A DNA stretch of 64,000 nt from Hymenobacter sediminis (GCF_003231285.1 NZ_QKNS01000004.1:310001-374000); one strand, 5' to 3'. Shown: positions 1 through 9,286, counted from the first letter of the stretch. Notes: generated by a model not told the origin, from the letters alone. Made by a program: numbers and translations.

Positions 1-590
1 TTGCCCTGGGTGTCGTAGAGCTGACCGACAACTACATAATAGTCGGTAGTGGCGCCATTATCATTTAGGGTAAGCGTAATGTGTCCCCTTTGCTGTTCAT
101 ACTCGCCTGGCGAGCGGGTGGTGTACACAGCATCCACTATGCGGGGTAGCTCGGGTAGGGTAAGCTGACTTTCGACGTTCTCGAAACCGGGCAGGCGCCC
201 CCGCAAGGTATACGTCTGGCCAGGCCGCCCCGCGAAGTTCATAGTAGCCTCGTAGTAGCCGGGCCTAGAGCCGGGGCTGGGGTAGGTCTGTCCGCCGTTA
301 TTGGTAGCCTGCCGAAACCGTTCTACCACCGTACCGCTAGCATCCAGCAGTTCTACCGTGGCATCAGCCCGGCCTTCTAAGTTGCGCATATCAAACATGC
401 GCTGGCTATGACTAACGTACAGTTGATTGAACGCCAGCATACCGCTGGATTGCTGCTTGGGTGCCTCGTTGGTGAGCATGTACCGCAGCGCAATGCGCGG
501 CGTATGTTCCGGCTCGGGTAAGTTCACATCGGTTTCGCAGCTTGCCAGCATACCCACCAACAGAGAGAATAAAGGGAATAGCTTTTTCAT
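1..590 (-). CDS. DUF4249 family outer-membrane lipoprotein (3' part outside window)
   Basis: The gene starts with ATG at 590 and runs off the left edge of the window, so only about the first 196 residues are visible. The N-terminus is a lipoprotein signal (hydrophobic stretch, then a lipobox ending ...MLASC with Cys at about residue 18). The following beta-rich sequence, with segments such as ATVELLDASGTVVERF and YTLRGRLPGF, is typical of DUF4249 proteins. In Bacteroidota these are encoded directly after TonB receptors that carry a carboxypeptidase-like N-terminal domain. That is the arrangement here: it follows the receptor gene by 59 bp on the same strand. It is probably a surface-exposed or periplasmic partner of the receptor. 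Substrate unknown. Confidence 0.8.
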   Translation of the reverse strand, partial: MKKLFPLFSLLVGMLASCETDVNLPEPEHTPRIALRYMLTNEAPKQQSSGMLAFNQLYVSHSQRMFDMRNLEGRADATVELLDASGTVVERFRQATNNGGQTYPSPGSRPGYYEATMNFAGRPGQTYTLRGRLPGFENVESQLTLPELPRIVDAVYTTRSPGEYEQQRGHITLTLNDNGATTDYYVVVGQLYDTQG

Positions 591-649
591 AGGTATCTGA
601 TACTGGAAGAACAGCGTGGGGTAGTACATAGGGCTACCCTCACCAGTCA

Positions 650-3043
650 TTAGAACCGAAAGGCTTTGCTGAAGGATGGAATAATGGGGAACAGCGAAAT
701 CTGCTTGTAAGTGGGCTTGCGCTCTACATTGCCGTACTGATCCTGGTAGCCGCGCTGGAAATAGAGGTAATAGGGGTTGCGGCGGCTGTAGGCGTTATAG
801 AGAGAAAAGCTGTTTACTACCTCACCCCACTTTTTCTTCTTGGTTTTGCTCAGGTCCAGGTCCATGCGGTGGTAGGCGCGCATGCGGTAGCTGTTGCGGC
901 CTCCGTAGTCTTCGAACTCCTGGTAGTCGCCGAGCTGGAAACGGCCCTGGCCTAGGGTAACCGCGTTGCCGGTACCGTACACCCACGTACCGGAGAGAGT
1001 AAACGTAGGGCTGAAATGATGGATTACCACCAGGGAGGCATCGTGCCTACGGTCGTACTTGTAGGGGAAGATGCGCCCCTGGTTCAGATCAGGAAAACGG
1101 CGCTTACTCCAGGCCAGGGTGTAGCCAATCCAGCCGGTAGTACGCCCCGATTTCTTCTGCAGAAACAGCTCGCCCCCGTAGGCCCACCCGTCGCCGCTGG
1201 TTACTTTCTCTTGCCAGTTATTATCGGTGGTGCCTAGGAAGCTCGCGCCCTCGCGGTACTCAATCAGCTGCCGCATGGGCTTGTAGTAGCTTTCAAAGCT
1301 GAACTCGTAGTCCTCGCCCTTGATGCGCACATTGCGGGCCGCCCCAATGCTGAACTGCTGCGCTTTCTGGGGCTTTACCTTGGCCGTAGCAGGCACCCAC
1401 AAATCGGTGGGTAGGCCTATGCCGCTGTTGGTAAGCAGGTGAATGTACTGGGTAGTGCGGGCATAGGACGCTTTCAGGGCCCAGTCCTCCGTCAGCAGGA
1501 ACCGGGCGGCCAGACGCGGCTCTACCGAAGGATACACTTTGTTATCCACGAAGAAACTGTTCAGGCGCACGCCGCCATTTACCTTCAGGCGCTCCGTCAC
1601 GCGGTAGTCGTCTTCCAGATACAGGGAGGCTTCATTAGCCAGGGTACGGCTTCCAGCCTTCAGACGCGAACCGATATCGGAGTAATCATCCTTTACCTGC
1701 AGAGCCCCAGGCCGAAATGAGTGCTGAATAAACTGCCCACCAAACCGGATATAATGGTCGGCGGTCGGCGTGTAATCCAGGTCCGATTTCAGGCTAAAGT
1801 CCCGGATGTTGGACAAGTACTTCAGCGCAAATTTATCGGTCTGGGTGCCGCCGTTGTTGTCGGGGTAGCGGCTCTCGTTTTCCTCCGTTACGTTGAACTG
1901 GTATTTACTGTACGTCAGGTGGGTGTTCAGAAACAGTTGGTCGTTCAGGACGTGATTCCAGCGCAGAGCAGCGGTGAGGTTACCCCAGCCCAGTCCGGCC
2001 TTGTTGCGGTCGTAGTTGTCGCCGTCTTCTTCTCGGTAACGGGCGTAAAACTTGTCGTAACCGGTGTAAGCGCTCAGATACAGCCGGTCGCGGCGGCTGA
2101 CTTTCCAGTTAAGCTTGCCGTTGAGGTCGTGGAAAAAGTAGCCAATGGAGCCTTTCTCGCCCTCGGCAGCCAGTGAGGCCTTGATGAGCGGCTGGGCCAG
2201 AATATCAATGTAGGTTCGGCGGGCAGAGAAGATAAACGAAGCCGTATCCTTCTTAATTGGGCCTTCCAGCGTGATTTTAGAGGCAATCAGCCCAATGGCG
2301 CCTTCGCCCTGGAACTTCTGCATGTTACCCTCCTTCATTGATATATCCAGCACCGACGAAAGCCTACCCCCGTACCGAGCCGGAAAGCCACCCTTGATTA
2401 GCTCCACATTGTTCAGCGCATCGGCGTTGAACACCGAGAAGAAGCCGAACAGGTGGGAGGCGTTGTATACGGGTGTGCCGTCCAGCAGAATCAGGTTCTG
2501 ATCGGGGGAGCCGCCGCGCACGTAGAGGCCGCTGGTACCCTCGCCGCCACTTTGCACGCCGGGCAGCAGCTGCAGCACCTTCAACACATCCCGCTCCCCT
2601 AGCAGTGCCGGTACGGCCTTAATCTGGTTGAGCGGAATATTAACGGTGCCCATGCGGGTGCTCTGGGCAATCTTTTCCTCGCGGCTGCCTACCACCTCTA
2701 CCCCGGCTAAGTCGTTGGCAGCGGAGTGCAGGCGAAAATCGTGGGCTAGGCTGCGGCCAACGGGGGCTACCCAGCGGGCTTTTTCGTAGCCCAGGTAGCT
2801 CACCAACAGCCGCACCGAATCGGCAGGAGCCGGCAGCGTAAGCGAGTAAAATCCGTAGGTATTGGTGGCAGTGCCCACGCCGGAGCCCGGGCTAACTACC
2901 GCAACGCCAATGAGATTTTCGCCGGTGGCGGCGTCGCGGACATAGCCGCTAATGGTAACGCGGGCCGGAGCTTGTTGGGCATAGGCCGTAGGGGTAGCCA
3001 GCACGGCACCGCCCAGAAACAGTGAGCGGAATAATCGGCTCAT
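650..3043 (-). CDS. TonB-dependent receptor with carboxypeptidase-like N-terminal domain
   Basis: This 797-residue outer-membrane protein has a signal peptide (residues 1-22, ending AYAQQ), a CarboxypepD_reg-like beta-sandwich (about 28-115), a plug domain (about 130-240, with LYVRGGSPDQNLILLDGTPV) and a beta-barrel ending in aromatic SFSKAFRF. It should import a ligand through the outer membrane using TonB/ExbBD energy. It lacks the long SusC layout and has a DUF4249 lipoprotein as downstream neighbour instead of SusD, so it belongs to the non-SusC class. The ligand cannot be told from sequence. The family call is secure. Confidence 0.93.
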   Translation of the reverse strand: MSRLFRSLFLGGAVLATPTAYAQQAPARVTISGYVRDAATGENLIGVAVVSPGSGVGTATNTYGFYSLTLPAPADSVRLLVSYLGYEKARWVAPVGRSLAHDFRLHSAANDLAGVEVVGSREEKIAQSTRMGTVNIPLNQIKAVPALLGERDVLKVLQLLPGVQSGGEGTSGLYVRGGSPDQNLILLDGTPVYNASHLFGFFSVFNADALNNVELIKGGFPARYGGRLSSVLDISMKEGNMQKFQGEGAIGLIASKITLEGPIKKDTASFIFSARRTYIDILAQPLIKASLAAEGEKGSIGYFFHDLNGKLNWKVSRRDRLYLSAYTGYDKFYARYREEDGDNYDRNKAGLGWGNLTAALRWNHVLNDQLFLNTHLTYSKYQFNVTEENESRYPDNNGGTQTDKFALKYLSNIRDFSLKSDLDYTPTADHYIRFGGQFIQHSFRPGALQVKDDYSDIGSRLKAGSRTLANEASLYLEDDYRVTERLKVNGGVRLNSFFVDNKVYPSVEPRLAARFLLTEDWALKASYARTTQYIHLLTNSGIGLPTDLWVPATAKVKPQKAQQFSIGAARNVRIKGEDYEFSFESYYKPMRQLIEYREGASFLGTTDNNWQEKVTSGDGWAYGGELFLQKKSGRTTGWIGYTLAWSKRRFPDLNQGRIFPYKYDRRHDASLVVIHHFSPTFTLSGTWVYGTGNAVTLGQGRFQLGDYQEFEDYGGRNSYRMRAYHRMDLDLSKTKKKKWGEVVNSFSLYNAYSRRNPYYLYFQRGYQDQYGNVERKPTYKQISLFPIIPSFSKAFRF

Positions 3044-3187
3044 ACAGGAGAATAAAAATTTACTATAGCTAGAAATTCAGGTGGGCCAAGAAGGTGCTGT
3101 ACAGCGCTTTGTTATTTGCGGGAGCCAGATGAGCGGTAATAGGTTGCGTGCTGCCTCAGTAATTTTCTGCGGCTAAGCTACCGACAA

Positions 3188-3222
3188 AAACGCCCGCTTT
3201 TCCAGTGAAAAAGCGGGCGTTT
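3188..3222 (-). terminator. Intrinsic terminator after the OmpH-like gene
   Basis: A 14-bp inverted repeat (AAACGCCCGCTTTT and its complement, loop of about 7 nt) is followed on the minus strand by a run of five T. It lies 35 bp after the stop codon of the OmpH-like gene and insulates the TonB receptor gene downstream. Confidence 0.85.
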
Positions 3223-3256
3223 GAAAATTTTCAACAGGCTACCTGATGCGGCTGTA

Positions 3257-3919
3257 CTATTTCTTGCCGCCGCGGTACTCGTCGTTAAGGTGCTTGAGCA
3301 CGGGAACCGTAATGTCGAGGTCTTTGCGCCCATAGGCAATGGTGCCACTGGGCGCTGCAATCAGAATAAGGCGGTAGCCGTTGCGCTTACCGTAGGCTTC
3401 TATCTGCTTGTTGATGCGCTCCAGCACTTGCTGGGTCATTTTGGCTTCCTCTTCCTGAGCCTGACGCTGGAGTTTCTCCTGCTCTTGAGCTACCTGCATT
3501 TGGCGGCCCTGCAGCTGCTGCTCCGTAGAGGCGCGCTGCTCCTGGGTCATGCCCTCAGCCTTCTGCTGATACTGCTGCACAGCACTCTGGAAGCCTTTCA
3601 CCAGCGTTTGGTTCTGGGCTTCCCAACGACGAGCCTTGCCCTCGAAGCTCTTCCGAGCGTCCTTCATACCCTGGTAGCCATCCAGCAGCTTGCCCGATTC
3701 CACGTAGGCAACTTTATCTGTATCGGCTACGGCCACCAGGTCGGCGGGCTCATCGGTAACGGTGGCAGCGCTGGCATTGGCTGAGTCAGAGGGGGTAGTA
3801 ACGGCGGCTACTGGTTTTTTGGCGGGCGCGGCAGGTTTGCCAGCAAAGTGGAGGTAAAACAGTACCGCCACGGCCACAGCCAGCACAATGTTAATGACTA
3901 ATTGAAGCGAGTTTTTCAT
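3257..3919 (-). CDS. OmpH/Skp-family periplasmic chaperone-like protein
   Basis: A 220-residue protein with an N-terminal membrane anchor or uncleaved signal (about residues 7-24), an Ala/Pro-rich linker (about 28-65) and an OmpH/Skp domain. The domain shows the opening VAYVESGKLLDGYQGM, then a long Gln/Glu-rich coiled coil (about 95-180), then a C-terminal beta element (YRLILIAAPSGTIAYG). Skp/OmpH proteins hold unfolded outer-membrane proteins in the periplasm. The Bacteroidota versions of this length with an anchored N-terminus are common and usually lie apart from the bamA-linked skp. It is monocistronic, ending at a strong terminator. Confidence 0.85.
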   Translation of the reverse strand: MKNSLQLVINIVLAVAVAVLFYLHFAGKPAAPAKKPVAAVTTPSDSANASAATVTDEPADLVAVADTDKVAYVESGKLLDGYQGMKDARKSFEGKARRWEAQNQTLVKGFQSAVQQYQQKAEGMTQEQRASTEQQLQGRQMQVAQEQEKLQRQAQEEEAKMTQQVLERINKQIEAYGKRNGYRLILIAAPSGTIAYGRKDLDITVPVLKHLNDEYRGGKK

Positions 3920-4065
3920 TCAGGGGATAAGGAAGAAGACCAAGCGCCGCAGTACGACTCTTCAAAGTAAAGCAAAATGTAGGGACATCCTGGCCGGTCC
4001 GCGGTCTACTCCTCGGAAATGAGTGCGGTATCCGTCAGTTGCTGGCAAGGCCCCTACCCCCTGTG

Positions 4066-5154
4066 CTACTCCCCATCCCGCATCAGTTCTTCGCCGGCTT
4101 CCTCGTCTTCTTCCGCGTCAATTTCCAGCGGCCTCATGGGCTTATCCTCGAACGGAATGCCCAAATCGGCGCGGCTGGGCGTGGTGTCTGTGCGGCCTAC
4201 GTGCACCAGGGCGTCGCCTTGGTTCACCACGGGCATGTGGTTGAGCCCGATGATGTAGCCCGCCACCGGCGACTCTAGTCGCACCGAGTTTTCCCCGTAC
4301 GGGTCGGCCACTGAGCCAAACACCTGCCCTTTTTCGATGTACTGGCCCAAATGCACCAAGCTATGGAACAGACCGGCGTACTTGGCCCGCAACCAGGTAG
4401 AGCGCATGCACACCACCGAGGGCTGGGCCGCCGCCGGGGCTTCCGGCATCATGCCCAGGTAGTGCAACACCCGGAGGGTACCCACAATGCCCAGATCAAT
4501 ACCTGGTTCATCCAAGCGGAGCGACTCGCCCGTTTCGTACACAATAATGCGGCGGCCCTCTTGCATAGCCGTTTCGCGCAGGGAGCCAGGGCGCAAGCCG
4601 GCGTGCAGGGTAAACGGCGCTCCGAAGGCTTCGGCCAGGGCATCAGTTTCGGCATCCTGATGGAGCAGGCACCTGATTTGGGGAATGTTAGCGCGGGCCG
4701 CGCCGCCCGTATGGAAATCAATGCCGTAGTCAATCAGGGGCATGATTTCGCGCATGAAGCGGTGGGCAACGCGGCTGGCCAGGGAGCCGCGCGGATTACC
4801 TGGGAACGAGCGATTCACATCTTTGCCATCGGGCACTTCACGCGAGAAGTTCAGGAACCCATAAATGTTGAGGATGGGAATGGCAATGATGGTGCCACGC
4901 AACGGCTGCAGCATCTGCCGGCGCACCATGCGCCGGATGGTTTCGATGCCGTTCACCTCGTCGCCGTGCAGGCCAGCCATCAGCAGCACTGTGGGCCCTG
5001 GCTCTACTGCCCGGTACACGTACACGGGAATATCAATGACGGTACCGGAGGGCAGCCGCGAGATGACCAGCCGCGTCATGACCTGCTGACCAGGTTTAAT
5101 AATCAGGCCGTTCAGGCACAAGTCGGGCGGGCTACAGACAGATTCAGTGGACAA
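4066..5154 (-). CDS. Succinylglutamate desuccinylase/aspartoacylase-family metallohydrolase
   Basis: A 362-residue zinc carboxypeptidase-fold protein of the AstE/AspA family. The zinc site is visible as GLHGDEVNG (His63, Glu66) with a further ligand in DFHTGG (about residue 155). A C-terminal barrel-like domain follows (from about 255), including the lipoyl-like phrase VFGSVADPYGE. The very acidic tail (DAEEDEEAGEE) is unusual. The family cleaves N-acyl amino acids or peptide-like amides. The gene lies downstream of rimK and the zinc-protease-like gene on the same strand. That trio is recurrent in bacteria, so a role in trimming or recycling a RimK-type peptide product is likely, but this is inference. 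The start could also be the internal Met at residue 26. Confidence 0.85.
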   Translation of the reverse strand: MSTESVCSPPDLCLNGLIIKPGQQVMTRLVISRLPSGTVIDIPVYVYRAVEPGPTVLLMAGLHGDEVNGIETIRRMVRRQMLQPLRGTIIAIPILNIYGFLNFSREVPDGKDVNRSFPGNPRGSLASRVAHRFMREIMPLIDYGIDFHTGGAARANIPQIRCLLHQDAETDALAEAFGAPFTLHAGLRPGSLRETAMQEGRRIIVYETGESLRLDEPGIDLGIVGTLRVLHYLGMMPEAPAAAQPSVVCMRSTWLRAKYAGLFHSLVHLGQYIEKGQVFGSVADPYGENSVRLESPVAGYIIGLNHMPVVNQGDALVHVGRTDTTPSRADLGIPFEDKPMRPLEIDAEEDEEAGEELMRDGE

Positions 5155-5288
5155 GGCAAAACGAAACTTGGAGGAGGACCTACCCTACCCCATACAACAA
5201 CCCCGGTAGCGCATTTGCGTCCGGCCAGAAATACGTGCGTCAATTATCGTTCCAAGGCTGCTACCCCTCCCGGCTGCCCGGAAGCCAA

Positions 5289-5319
5289 ACCGCCTACCTA
5301 GCAAAGCTAGGTAGGCGGT
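5289..5319 (-). terminator. Hairpin between rimK and the aspartoacylase-like gene
   Basis: A perfect 14-bp inverted repeat (ACCGCCTACCTAGC, loop AAA) lies 22 bp after the rimK stop codon. Only a short T tract follows on the minus strand, so it may be a partial terminator or attenuator inside the cluster. Confidence 0.55.
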
Positions 5320-5341
5320 GATAGTCAAGAGAATATCAGCC

Positions 5342-6289
5342 CTAGTCCGGCTGATTGTCGGGCGCTGCCGCCTCAGAGGGGGCAGAACTAGCCTCAGGCT
5401 TCTTGCGCTTTCTTTTGTGAGCGAGCTGCTCAGTGTATTCAATAATTTTTCCGGCAATGTTAAGGCCCGTTGCCTTCTCGATGCCTTCCAGCCCCGGCGA
5501 CGAGTTGACCTCCAGCACCAGAGGGCCGCGCTTGCTTTGCAGCATATCTACGCCGGCAATGCCTAGGCCCAGGGCTTTGGTGGCCAGCAGGGCGGCGGCT
5601 TTCTCGGCGCGGCTTAGCTTCACGAGGGTGCCGGAGCCGCCGCGGTGCAGGTTGGAGCGGAACTCGCCTTCCTTGCCCTGGCGCTTCATAGCGCCTACTA
5701 CCTCCCCGTTCACCACGAAGGCACGTAGGTCAGCCCCTTTGCTTTCGGCAATGAACTCCTGCACAATAATGCGGGCCTTGAGGTTGTGAAACGCCTCAAT
5801 AACCGACTGCGCTGCCTTAGCCGACTCAGCCAGCACTACGCCCAGTCCTTGGGTGCCTTCCAGCAGCTTAATGATGACGGGGGCACCGCCTACCTGCTGA
5901 ATCATGGCCGGCACGTCGTCGGAGTAGTTGGTGAAGGCGGTTTTGGGCATGCCCACCCCGGCGCGACTCAAAATCTGCATGGAGCGGAGCTTGTCGCGGC
6001 TGCGCACAATAGCTTGGCTTTCCACGGCCGTGCGCACCTTCATCATCTCAAACTGCCGCACTACGGCGCAGCCGTAAAACGTAACGGAGGCCCCGATACG
6101 TGGAATGATGGCGTCAAAGCCTTCCAGCTTCTGGCCTTCGTAAACAATACCGGGCTGACCTTTTTCCAGCACCAGGTTGCAATGTAAATGGTCGAGCACT
6201 ACGGCCTCGTGGCCGCGCTGCTCAGCAGCTTCCACCAGGCGGGTAGTAGAATATAGCTTCGGCTCACGCGATAGAATCGCCAGTTTCAT
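5342..6289 (-). CDS. rimK: RimK-family ATP-grasp amino-acid ligase
   Basis: With the start at 6289 the protein is 315 residues and opens [20 protein letters not shown], the usual RimK start. An upstream in-frame Met would add 22 low-complexity residues and is rejected. The protein has the RimK N-terminal domain, the ATP-grasp lid and nucleotide site ([18 protein letters not shown]), and the metal-binding end ([19 protein letters not shown]). RimK adds glutamates to the C-terminus of ribosomal protein S6 in Escherichia coli, and homologues make poly-glutamate or other peptide tags. The C-terminus has a basic stretch (HKRKRKKPE) followed by an Ala/Pro-rich tail. It lies 84 bp after the zinc-protease-like gene and shares its direction. 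Confidence 0.9.
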   Translation of the reverse strand: MKLAILSREPKLYSTTRLVEAAEQRGHEAVVLDHLHCNLVLEKGQPGIVYEGQKLEGFDAIIPRIGASVTFYGCAVVRQFEMMKVRTAVESQAIVRSRDKLRSMQILSRAGVGMPKTAFTNYSDDVPAMIQQVGGAPVIIKLLEGTQGLGVVLAESAKAAQSVIEAFHNLKARIIVQEFIAESKGADLRAFVVNGEVVGAMKRQGKEGEFRSNLHRGGSGTLVKLSRAEKAAALLATKALGLGIAGVDMLQSKRGPLVLEVNSSPGLEGIEKATGLNIAGKIIEYTEQLAHKRKRKKPEASSAPSEAAAPDNQPD

Positions 6290-6373
6290 CAGGATGCGGG
6301 TGGTACTTGTGAGAGAGGATAGAGCTGAAGCGCTAGGCAAAGATAGGTGCCCCAACCGGCACGCCGGGCGGGA

Positions 6374-6838
6374 CTAATGGGTTGTAGGCTGATTTTTATA
6401 GGATAGGTTGCGCCGGGCTACATCCACAATCAACCGCGCCTCACGCAACAGTACTCTTCCGATTAATACGGGATATTTCATGTCGGAGCGGTCGGAGAGC
6501 GAAAATTCCGTGATGAAATCCTGCCCAAATAACCGAATAGCCGTCCGGATTACATAGCGTTCCTGCACTTCGCCGTTGGAGCTTTTGATATCACGCAGGC
6601 CGAACTCGTCAAACTGCATGGGCGAGCCATCAAAATTAGGGTGCGAAGGGTCCAGCAGTTGCACATGCAGGTGCCGCTGGCCTTGGGCATCAGTTTCTAC
6701 CCGAATGTTGGAGCAGTGAATAGCCCCCGTGTAGGCACCCGTATCAACCTTGGCCTCTACTCCCCAGAGCTGAAATTCCGGAAAATCCACCAGCTCCCGC
6801 CGCCCTACGGTCCGTTTCGGTCCACGCTGTGCTTTCAT
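6374..6838 (-). CDS. RimB-like retropepsin-fold 'ATP-dependent zinc protease' family protein
   Basis: With the start at 6838 the protein is 154 residues and opens MKAQRGPKRTVGRRELVDFP. Longer versions run into the inverted repeat upstream and are rejected. The motif VDTGAYTGAIHCS is the aspartyl-protease-like DTG signature of the COG4067/PF05618 family, and YPVLIGRVLLREARLIVDV is the matching second half. In Pseudomonas a member of this family (RimB) works with RimK on modified ribosomal protein S6. The older name 'ATP-dependent zinc protease' is probably wrong, since the fold is retropepsin-like. It is the first gene of a rimB-like/rimK/aspartoacylase cluster. Confidence 0.85.
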   Translation of the reverse strand: MKAQRGPKRTVGRRELVDFPEFQLWGVEAKVDTGAYTGAIHCSNIRVETDAQGQRHLHVQLLDPSHPNFDGSPMQFDEFGLRDIKSSNGEVQERYVIRTAIRLFGQDFITEFSLSDRSDMKYPVLIGRVLLREARLIVDVARRNLSYKNQPTTH

Positions 6839-6847
6839 GTGGGTGAA

Positions 6848-6934
6848 TTGAGAAAGGGTGAGTTGGTAGTTCTTGGCTTGACAAGTGCAATATGCACTAT
6901 AACGCCATGCGAACACCCACTCACCCTTTCTCAA
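6848..6934. repeat. Nested inverted repeat upstream of the RimB-like gene
   Basis: A 16-bp perfect outer inverted repeat (6848-6863, TTGAGAAAGGGTGAGT, with its complement at 6919-6934) encloses an inner AGTGCA-ATA-TGCACT hairpin (6884-6898). It starts 10 bp from the start codon at 6838, so any transcript from upstream would fold here. It is not a simple terminator, as no T run is present. Confidence 0.7.
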
Positions 6935-6951
6935 GTTGACAATTTTGTCTG

Positions 6952-8082
6952 CTAGCCTTTATAACTAATGCGGTACACAGCATCGTTCTGGTCGTCGGAA
7001 ACGAGCAGAGAGCCGTCGGGGAGCACTAGCAGGCACACCGGGCGGCCCCAAGGCGTCTGGCCTTGCAGCCAGCCTTCAGCGAAGGTTTCATAGCTCTTGG
7101 CCTGCTTGCCCGTCGCATCAAGGCGTACGAGGCTGATGCGGTAGCCGATTTTGTTGCTGCGGTTCCAGGAGCCGTGTTCCGGAATAAAAATCTGGTTGCG
7201 GTACTGGGCCGGAAACTGCTTGCCGGTGTAGAACTTCATACCCAGAGCAGCTACGTGTGGGCCCAACTTGCGCGCCGGCTTCACGTAAGTATCCGCCGAT
7301 TTGCCTTTGCCAAATTCCGGGTCGGCAATATCGCCGGCGAAGAAGTAAGGGAAGCCAAAGTGCTGGCCGGGGCCAGCGGCACGGTTTAGCTCGTCAGCGG
7401 GCATATTGTCGCCCAGCTGGTCGCGACCGTTGTCCGTGAACCACAGAGACTTATCCTGGGGGCTCCAGTCGAAGCCTACGGTATTGCGCACGCCGTAAGC
7501 ATACGTTTCCAAACCTGAGCCGTCGGCGTTCATGCGGTTAATAGTAGCATAAATCGGCTCCTCAGGCAGGCAGGTGTTGCAGGGCGCCCCTACTGGCACG
7601 TACAGCTTGCCATCGGGACCGAAGGCAATGTAGCGGAAGCCATGCCACTCCTTGGTGGGCAGCTTGCCGTACACCACCACCGGCTTGGGCTTTTGCTTGA
7701 GGCGAGCAGCAATATTGTCGAAGCGAATAATGCGGTTGATTTCGCCTACGTACAGGGCCCCGTTGCGCACGGCTACCCCATTGGGTGCATTCAGGCCGGT
7801 GGCTATGGTCACCACCTCGTCGGCGCGGCCATCTTTGTTGCGGTCGGGCAGGGCGTACACTTTGTCGTCCTTGGTGCCCACATACACCGTGCCGTCGGGG
7901 CCCACGGCCAGCTCCCGGGCGCTTTTCACGCCTTTGGCAAAGTAGCTGATGGTGAAGCCAGCCGGCAGCTTGATTTTGCTGAGGTTAACATCGGGGGCCG
8001 GGGCGGGCGCCGGCTTGGTTGTGGAAGAAGCCAGGGCCAGCGGAACCAGCGCGAGCAGCGGAAGGAAGTAGCGCGTTTTCAT
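6952..8082 (-). CDS. Sorbosone dehydrogenase-family PQQ-type beta-propeller, exported
   Basis: The start at 8082 (MKTRYFLPLLALVPLALA) gives a clean signal peptide and a 376-residue protein. The body is a six-bladed propeller of the soluble glucose/sorbosone dehydrogenase type, with repeated VGPDGTVYVG-like and FGPDGKLYVPVG-like blades, WHGFRYIAFGPDGKLYV, and the conserved NRAAGPGQHFGFPYFF and FIPEHGSWNRS segments. Such proteins oxidise sugars or aldehydes with PQQ in the periplasm, though many homologues have no proven cofactor. CNTC in the middle (PVGAPCNTCLP) matches the cysteine pair common in this family. It is a single gene upstream of the RimB-like gene. Confidence 0.85.
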   Translation of the reverse strand: MKTRYFLPLLALVPLALASSTTKPAPAPAPDVNLSKIKLPAGFTISYFAKGVKSARELAVGPDGTVYVGTKDDKVYALPDRNKDGRADEVVTIATGLNAPNGVAVRNGALYVGEINRIIRFDNIAARLKQKPKPVVVYGKLPTKEWHGFRYIAFGPDGKLYVPVGAPCNTCLPEEPIYATINRMNADGSGLETYAYGVRNTVGFDWSPQDKSLWFTDNGRDQLGDNMPADELNRAAGPGQHFGFPYFFAGDIADPEFGKGKSADTYVKPARKLGPHVAALGMKFYTGKQFPAQYRNQIFIPEHGSWNRSNKIGYRISLVRLDATGKQAKSYETFAEGWLQGQTPWGRPVCLLVLPDGSLLVSDDQNDAVYRISYKG

Positions 8083-8127
8083 ACTGCCACAAACCCCTAC
8101 CCCCACCCGAAGGTTGCACCCGGCCGG

Positions 8128-8412
8128 CTACACCCGGTCGGCCCGCTGGCGCACCAGTCGCTCATACTCGCGCTCCGAGAGGTTGCCGCGGCTCATGTTG
8201 CCATAGGTAGCAAAGCCCTGGATAGCTACGCCCACGCCCCAAAACACCGTTGACCAGATGGGCCAGGGTAGGGGAAAGCTAGGCCGACCGGTCAGCAGCC
8301 AGATGGTCCAGAGCAGGGCATTTACAGTAACATAAGTGAAAAGGTGAGACTTAAATTTGGCGCGTTCTTTTGCCATCCGCCATAGTTGAGGGTCGCGCTG
8401 GGAGGTTTCCAT
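8128..8412 (-). CDS. 2TM domain-containing small membrane protein
   Basis: A 94-residue protein with a charged N-terminus (RDPQLWRMAKERAKFKSHL), two membrane helices (about residues 23-40 and 48-66) and a C-terminal cytoplasmic helix ending EREYERLVRQRADRV. This is the layout of the 2TM domain family (PF13239), often fused to LytTR or histidine kinase proteins in Bacteroidota but here alone. Function is unknown. A good promoter lies just upstream. Confidence 0.85.
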   Translation of the reverse strand: METSQRDPQLWRMAKERAKFKSHLFTYVTVNALLWTIWLLTGRPSFPLPWPIWSTVFWGVGVAIQGFATYGNMSRGNLSEREYERLVRQRADRV

Positions 8413-8443
8413 GGTTGAGTAAGGTTTCGGGTTGTTGGATGCT

Positions 8444-8474
8444 CAAACGTATGAGGTTTATTAATATACACAAA
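8444..8474 (-). promoter_or_regulatory. Bacteroidota-type promoter for the 2TM gene
   Basis: On the minus strand TTTG (8471-8474) is followed after exactly 19 bp by TACGTTTG (8444-8451), a perfect match to the Bacteroidota primary-sigma consensus TTTG-N19-TAnnTTTG. The start codon is about 30 bp downstream. Confidence 0.7.
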
Positions 8475-8618
8475 CCTATATCTACCCAACCGGCTATTTT
8501 AAACCCTGAACCCGCCAAAACCGGCCCTGAACTGAATGGCTCATTATTAGTCCGTACCTGACTGAGCCATAACGCGGCTTGTGCCTAGTGCGTTATTCCG
8601 CCAAACTCTAGTCTGCCT

Positions 8619-9221
8619 ATGCCTACCTCCCCTACCCCCCATTGGCGCGACAATGCTCTGTCGTTCGGCCGCATCCTACTCTACCGCGGCGACATCACCC
8701 GGCTCGATACGGATGCCATCGTGAATGCCGCCAACTCCAGCCTGCTGGGCGGCGGCGGGGTTGATGGGGCTATTCACCGCGCCGGCGGCCCAGAAATACT
8801 GGCTGCCTGCCGCCAGCTACGAGCCAGCCACTACGGTAGTGGCCTACGAACCGGCGAGGCCGTACTAACCACCGGTGGGCGCTTGCCAGCCCGCCAGGTT
8901 ATCCATACCGTGGGGCCGGTTTGGAACGGTGGGCATAAGCACGAGCCGGAGCTACTGGCCAACTGCTACCGCAACAGCTTAGAGTTGGCTGCTAAACACG
9001 GGGTAGGCAGCGTGGCTTTTCCAGGTATTAGCACCGGCATTTATGGTTACCCCAAAGCCGAAGCAGCTAGCATTGCCGTTCAGGAAGTACTCCGGTTTTT
9101 GCAGGCGCATGAGCAGCCGGCCGAGGTAGTGTTTGTAGCCTTTGGGGAAGAAGACTTCACATTATACGAGCAAGTGCTAACAAAGCTTCAGCCTGATTAT
9201 AAGAGTAATACAACAAGCTAA
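8619..9221 (+). CDS. Macro-domain O-acetyl-ADP-ribose deacetylase-like protein
   Basis: A 200-residue single macro domain. The ADP-ribose-binding signatures are present: [20 protein letters not shown] near residues 29-48, the loop [14 protein letters not shown] near 146-160, and [11 protein letters not shown] near 92. Members of this MacroD/YmdB-type class hydrolyse O-acetyl-ADP-ribose or remove ADP-ribose from proteins or DNA. It is transcribed divergently from the 2TM gene and stands alone, with the DoxX-like gene 65 bp downstream. Confidence 0.92.
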   Translation: MPTSPTPHWRDNALSFGRILLYRGDITRLDTDAIVNAANSSLLGGGGVDGAIHRAGGPEILAACRQLRASHYGSGLRTGEAVLTTGGRLPARQVIHTVGPVWNGGHKHEPELLANCYRNSLELAAKHGVGSVAFPGISTGIYGYPKAEAASIAVQEVLRFLQAHEQPAEVVFVAFGEEDFTLYEQVLTKLQPDYKSNTTS

Positions 9222-9286
9222 ATCTGGAGATAATAGCGTATATTTAGTAGAGCCCTGTTTCTTTCCCACCCTTAAAAACAAGCGCT

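Noticed and set aside
8619..9221. Macro domain as a component of a DarT/DarG-type toxin system
   Set aside because: DarG is larger and is paired with a DarT toxin gene. None is present here and the protein is a single macro domain.
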